A stretch of 64,000 nt of DNA from Spirodela intermedia (lineage: Eukaryota > Streptophyta > Magnoliopsida > Alismatales > Araceae): positions 4,837,386 to 4,901,385 of the forward strand of contig LR746267.1 of NCBI GenBank assembly GCA_902729315.2. The letters are read 5' to 3'. Below, piece by piece: positions 59,871-64,000 of this stretch. The notes under the pieces were generated by a model. The model did not search any database and was not told where the DNA came from. It was given only the letters and a program-made list of their open reading frames with translations. The translations under genes were made by a program, and so were the position numbers. How positions within the stretch are numbered: the first letter of the stretch is position 1; each line of letters begins with the position of its first letter.

Positions 59871-62685
59871 AATATATCTTTAGGAAACACCTTATAGGAA
59901 GAATGATTAAATTCAATTGCATGTGAACCTAAAATATCAAATTAAATAATAATAATAATATTTATTTATTAGATATATTTTTTTGAATTTATTATATTTT
60001 ATATTTTTTTAAATTATTATCTCATAGTATTTTATTAGATCTCCTTAAATATAATATGTCATTAATATGTGTACACATACATGCCGATATATTAAATATT
60101 ACTTTAAATCTTAAAAGATCAAATATTGTGTCTTTGCCTTTTTCCTCCATAAATGGGTCAAAACTCCACATTTCTAAACTCATCCGAGCCACTCTATTCT
60201 CTCTCCTCTCTCTTGCTTTGGAAAAACTCATTTTCCTTATTTTAAGAATAAGCTAATAGACTCATTTCCTCATTTTCCTTTTTTTAAAACAAATAGTATC
60301 CCAAGAGCCATTTTAAATGAAGTTAAAATCAAGTTCTACTAGCTCATCTCTTGTTCTCAAAATCAAATAAATTCATTTTATATTTATATTTCACAAATTT
60401 ACATATTTAGATCACATTCTTATTAACTCATCTCTACTCAAACCATAGAACCAAAAAGGATTGATATGTGCAAAATTACTACTTATTCCACAACCTCTAA
60501 GACTCTTAAAAGTCACAAGGCTTCTAGAAAAAAAAGAAAAGTAAATAATTCTATATTCCTCTCTAAATAAAACCTCTAATGCAGTACTAATGTGGAAAAT
60601 AGTAAATCCATGCTAGAATCCACTAAGCACAAACCTTGAAGAAGAGACTAGCTTCTAAATTCATAGAACTAGAGCCTTCAACACTTGGAATCTACAAGGA
60701 GACGTAACCTTAAATCCACGATCAATATGGACCCTTGAATCCCAATGAGGCACTTGAATTCACAAACAAGAAGAGGAGAACCTCATAGGAGAGAAAAACT
60801 CATAATACTTCAAAAGGGTCATCTTCATGTTACAATGGGGCATTTATACAGACCTAAAAGAAAGTGGGGTGCTCAAAGAAATAGGATCTTGAATAGATCT
60901 TAGAGATAGGCTACAAAAGCAAGATGACGAAGACCCTTACTAGAAGTGGCTTGCCATGAAGACAGGGGTGCAATCAGCCATCTATAGGGAAGGTCGACCT
61001 CAACTAGCAGTGTAATGCCCAACTTCAAGTTAAGTGTCTCTATTTCCTCATCCTCCAACCACACAATCTCATAAAACTAATAAGTGACAATTACTATATA
61101 TGAGATAAGAAGGATTGATTGAAGTGTTTTTCTTTTTTTCATTCCCTCATTGATGAGATAAGTTCATATTATCTTAGTAGTATGTCATCTAATTAAAAGA
61201 CAAGAGTTCAAAGCTCACTAGTTAGGAAATCTAAGGGTTGTATTACCCTTAGTTTGTCTTTTAAATATTTTAAATGTTAAAAGGGTTGTATAACTAATTA
61301 TCTCTTAGTCATTGAGTTAAAATATGTCAAAATTACATTTATATCCAAACTCAAATGATAAGAATCAGCTTTAAACTTCTAGTGATTGGGGTCAATCCTC
61401 AAGGTTGGCTATAAAATTCTTAATGTCAAATTCCACTCTCAAATATTTATGAATGTAAGGGGATAAAAGAACTCCTGAAGAGTAGTTCTCCCTAATTTCT
61501 AGTCGTTATTGCTACATCTTCACTGACAAGAAGACAACAACATTGAAATGTTTAGTGAAAAGGAAAAAAGGAGAAGTGGGGAGAATAGACAATATGAACA
61601 AGCCTAACATTCTTCAAAGTTAGGATTAAAATTGAAAACATCATTTTAGCGGTAAGAAGACAAATTCAAATATGATTAAAAAAATAATGGTCTCTATCTA
61701 TCACCGAAGGACAAAAAAGCGAAGCTGTTGAAACTAATTGTACACATAAGACTAACTCCACTGTATACGTATCACTCACATGGCTGGACTTATGAAAAAT
61801 GAGACAAAGTCAATTTAGTTTATGGGTTCCCCTTGTCCAATGCCCCTCGGTCCTGTCTGTCTATCACCCGGAAGGGAAAACTTGAACGTTGGTAGGTAAG
61901 GCTTTGACACTATCATGCACAACCCACTGTGCTCACCTCTGGATGTCACCTGAAGGAAAGCTCATCCGTCTCTACCACAACCGCCAAGCTCACCATTGTC
62001 TATCACCCGGAGGGAGAATCTGATAGGACCTTGCTCCCTTGTTGACTAATATTGGAGTCACTGAATAGACGAAGCCGATAACTCCCTTGGATTCGAGAAA
62101 ACCCGATACTAGATGGAGAGTGAACACATGGTGATGCTCATTGTTCCTCTTCCGTGGCTCAATGGAGAGAGGGACTGCAGGGCTTAGAGGAATCAGATAA
62201 CTCGAAGGACTTACTAATTTGACAAGACTCGTCAATAGTAATAAAAGAGAGAGAGAGAGGACACAAAGACCCATGAGAGAAGAGAAGGGAGAGAGAAACG
62301 ATGAGAGATAGAGAGGAAGAGAGGAGGATATTACAAAAGCAAGTAAAAGAGAACCCAAGTGCGGATGCCTCTCCTGTGAGACGTTGAGTAATATCGCACT
62401 CTTTCTAGCTTTCTTTTTCCAGCCCCTTCTCCACTTCACTCCTCTTCTATTTGTAGGTGATATAAGAGGAAGTTATCCATGCAGTGGTGTGACGTGACCC
62501 ACATATTCCGCCATAGAAGTTGGGAGGTGGCTTTGACCATTTATTTCGGGGTATGTGGATGAAGATTTTGGGTCTAACGGAATCATTCGTCGCTGCTGCC
62601 GTCGTCCGTCCATCTGCTGCACTTTCGTCGTCGTGCCATTCCGTGCCCTAGCCCTCATCGGGATGCCCACATGTGTGTGTGTGTG

Positions 62686-62716
<31 letters not shown>

Positions 62717-63309
62717 AACCCCCTGGTGATGGACCTAGCTATTGGGCCTAATATAATTAGCCCATTTCCAGTCACATTCTTCTCCATAAATTCAAATAAA
62801 CCTTAGAAAATTTTCATTTTTCCTACTTCTGTCTTTTCTGTGATTTCTCAAGGGTTCATGCCCTTGACCATCATGTTAGTATTTGAGGCAAATCATCAAA
62901 TGAGCATTTCTCAGAAACAACATACAAGTTTAAACAAAAATTTATAAAACATGTTCTAAAATCCATTCAATGTTTTCTTTTTTATTTGATCATATTTGAG
63001 CTTAGTTAAGGAGGTATTTAATTTCATTTTCCTTTAATTATTATATAAAAATTAAGCATTGATAATAAAGTTTGACGTTTCTTAAATTTTGTACTGGTAA
63101 ATCATGATGAAGCAATTTTGGGATTCTTGTAACCCTTAGGGGTGTTTTTAAGTATCCTGAGTCTTAAATAAGGAGCATTCGTGAGTATTAAAGATTACTG
63201 TTTGCAGGAATCAGGACTAGAATTTCTGATAATTACGTATTTTTCGATATATTTTCAAGAATTCCTCTTATGTTTGCCCTTCTAAGTATTTCGCTCGTGG
63301 TCGTGGCGT
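59871..63309. other. AT-rich repeat-derived region without recognised genes
   Basis: No protein domain or RNA gene was recognised. A set of diverged direct repeats containing TCACCYGRAGGGA occurs near 61866, 61947 and 62003. A CT-rich/GA-rich stretch lies near 62240-62330 and a GT-CT microsatellite at about 62672-62712. Part of this probably is LTR or internal sequence of old retroelements. Confidence 0.4.
62672..62712. repeat. (GT)n(CT)n compound microsatellite
   Basis: About seven GT units are followed by about thirteen CT units. Confidence 0.9.
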
Positions 63310-63690
63310 GATCACGGGGCAAACGAAGTCAATAAACGACATTGGAAGTAGGCGCTTTCAAGCCGGCGTGCGCTGCGGATCAGCTTGGCGGCGTGCCCCC
63401 ACAGCTTCACCACTGGCTCATCAACTTTGACTCGGAAACCCGCCAGGACTAGATTGTCGAAGTACTCGCCAGGAAACCGTGCCGTCAGCCGGATCTCCCT
63501 TTACATCTATCCTTTGACTGGTCATCTAGTCCCCGCCCGCGTCATCACCCGCCATAATGGTGCCGAAGTCTCTCGAATGTGCTGTGGCTCTGTCGCCGGT
63601 TCCAGCTTAGGAGGTCAGCTTGAGCTTGGCGAAGATGACCACCGTGAAGTGGTCACTGTGGAGACAACTGTCGCCTCTGCCTCTCTCTTT
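63310..63690 (-). pseudogene. BAHD hydroxycinnamoyltransferase relic (internal fragment)
   Basis: On the minus strand, DHFTVVIFAKLKLTS (about 63650-63610) is homologous to AHFAVDLVTKLKMTG of the 47.6-kb pseudogene. After a stop and frame change comes RLTARFPGEYFDNLVLAGFR, then VKLWGHAAKLIRSARRLESA and YFQ with FIDF in another frame. These correspond to the BAHD segment that reads 'RLxPxVPxEYFGNLVLxAF...AAxLIxxA...YFxSFIDFAS'. The HxxxD-containing N-terminal part and the C terminus are missing, so this is an inactive fragment. Confidence 0.68.
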
Positions 63691-64000
63691 CTCTCTCTGC
63701 GTCCTAGGGAGGCGTCACCCCCATGCCATGCCTGTTCGTTACCCTTAACGTCACGAATAAGTCCATGAAAAAGTTTGAACTTCAGACTTACGTCACTGGA
63801 GAAAACTGAAATCCTTTCACTTTCATTTAATACTTCAAGACGTCTTTAATGGATGGAATACTATTTTCTGAACCTGGTCAGAAGACAACTGTTCATGCGA
63901 CCATGTCCTTTCGTTGAATGGTTAGTTAGGTGGTAGCCCATTCATTCAGTCTCTGAACCGCTTGGGTTGTACATTGAAGAAGAAACGGATGCAATTTTTT
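63691..64000. other. Window end, nothing recognised
   Basis: Sequence upstream of the BAHD relic shows no N-terminal BAHD motifs and no other gene. Confidence 0.4.

Overview
This window is nuclear DNA of a flowering plant. The genes have GT-AG introns, several introns are kilobases long, and the protein families are plant-type (YABBY, plant MBD, plant UBP, BAHD). The GC-rich first exons set in AT-rich introns suggest a monocot or another lineage with GC-biased genes; this is inference, and the species cannot be named from sequence alone. CT/GA microsatellites are abundant, and the last 15 kb is decayed retroelement sequence.

Layout. (1) 2-826 (+): 3' part of a glutaredoxin-domain protein with a cysteine-rich tail, cut by the window edge. 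(2) 1384-9494 (-): methyl-CpG-binding-domain protein, three exons, with a 7.1-kb first intron that splits the MBD. (3) 9964-13693 (-): plant EEIG1/EHBP1-type (C2 NT-type) protein, four exons. (4) 16684-22002 (-): mitochondrial p32/MAM33-family glycoprotein, three exons, the last one 4.5 kb away. (5) 22489-35372 (+): ubiquitin-specific protease of the UBP5/8-11 type, thirteen exons, divergent from gene 4 across a 486-bp shared promoter. (6) 39402-44713 (+): a YABBY transcription factor in six short exons, reconstructed exon by exon because no single open frame shows it. In every gene the reading phases close exactly across the proposed introns.

From about 45 kb the window becomes a gene graveyard. 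It holds a ~790-bp foldback element (45.5-46.3 kb) and a frameshifted BAHD hydroxycinnamoyltransferase pseudogene (47.6-48.5 kb). Three Ty1/copia remnants follow on the + strand (about 50.0-52.3, 53.5-55.6 and 58.8-59.9 kb), with a Ty3/gypsy protease fragment on the - strand. Two copies, in opposite orientation, of an unclassified 1.4-1.7-kb element are each flanked by an apparent 8-bp target duplication. A second BAHD relic lies at 63.3-63.7 kb.

The intact genes are ordinary single-copy-type functions: redox or adaptor protein, chromatin reader, C2-type scaffold, mitochondrial matrix protein, deubiquitinase and leaf-polarity factor. They share no pathway. The most unusual items are the inverted pair of unclassified elements (one inserted cleanly in a copia RNase H gene), the foldback element, the pair of BAHD relics, and the YABBY protein whose normally invariant C-terminal YABBY-domain motif is altered.
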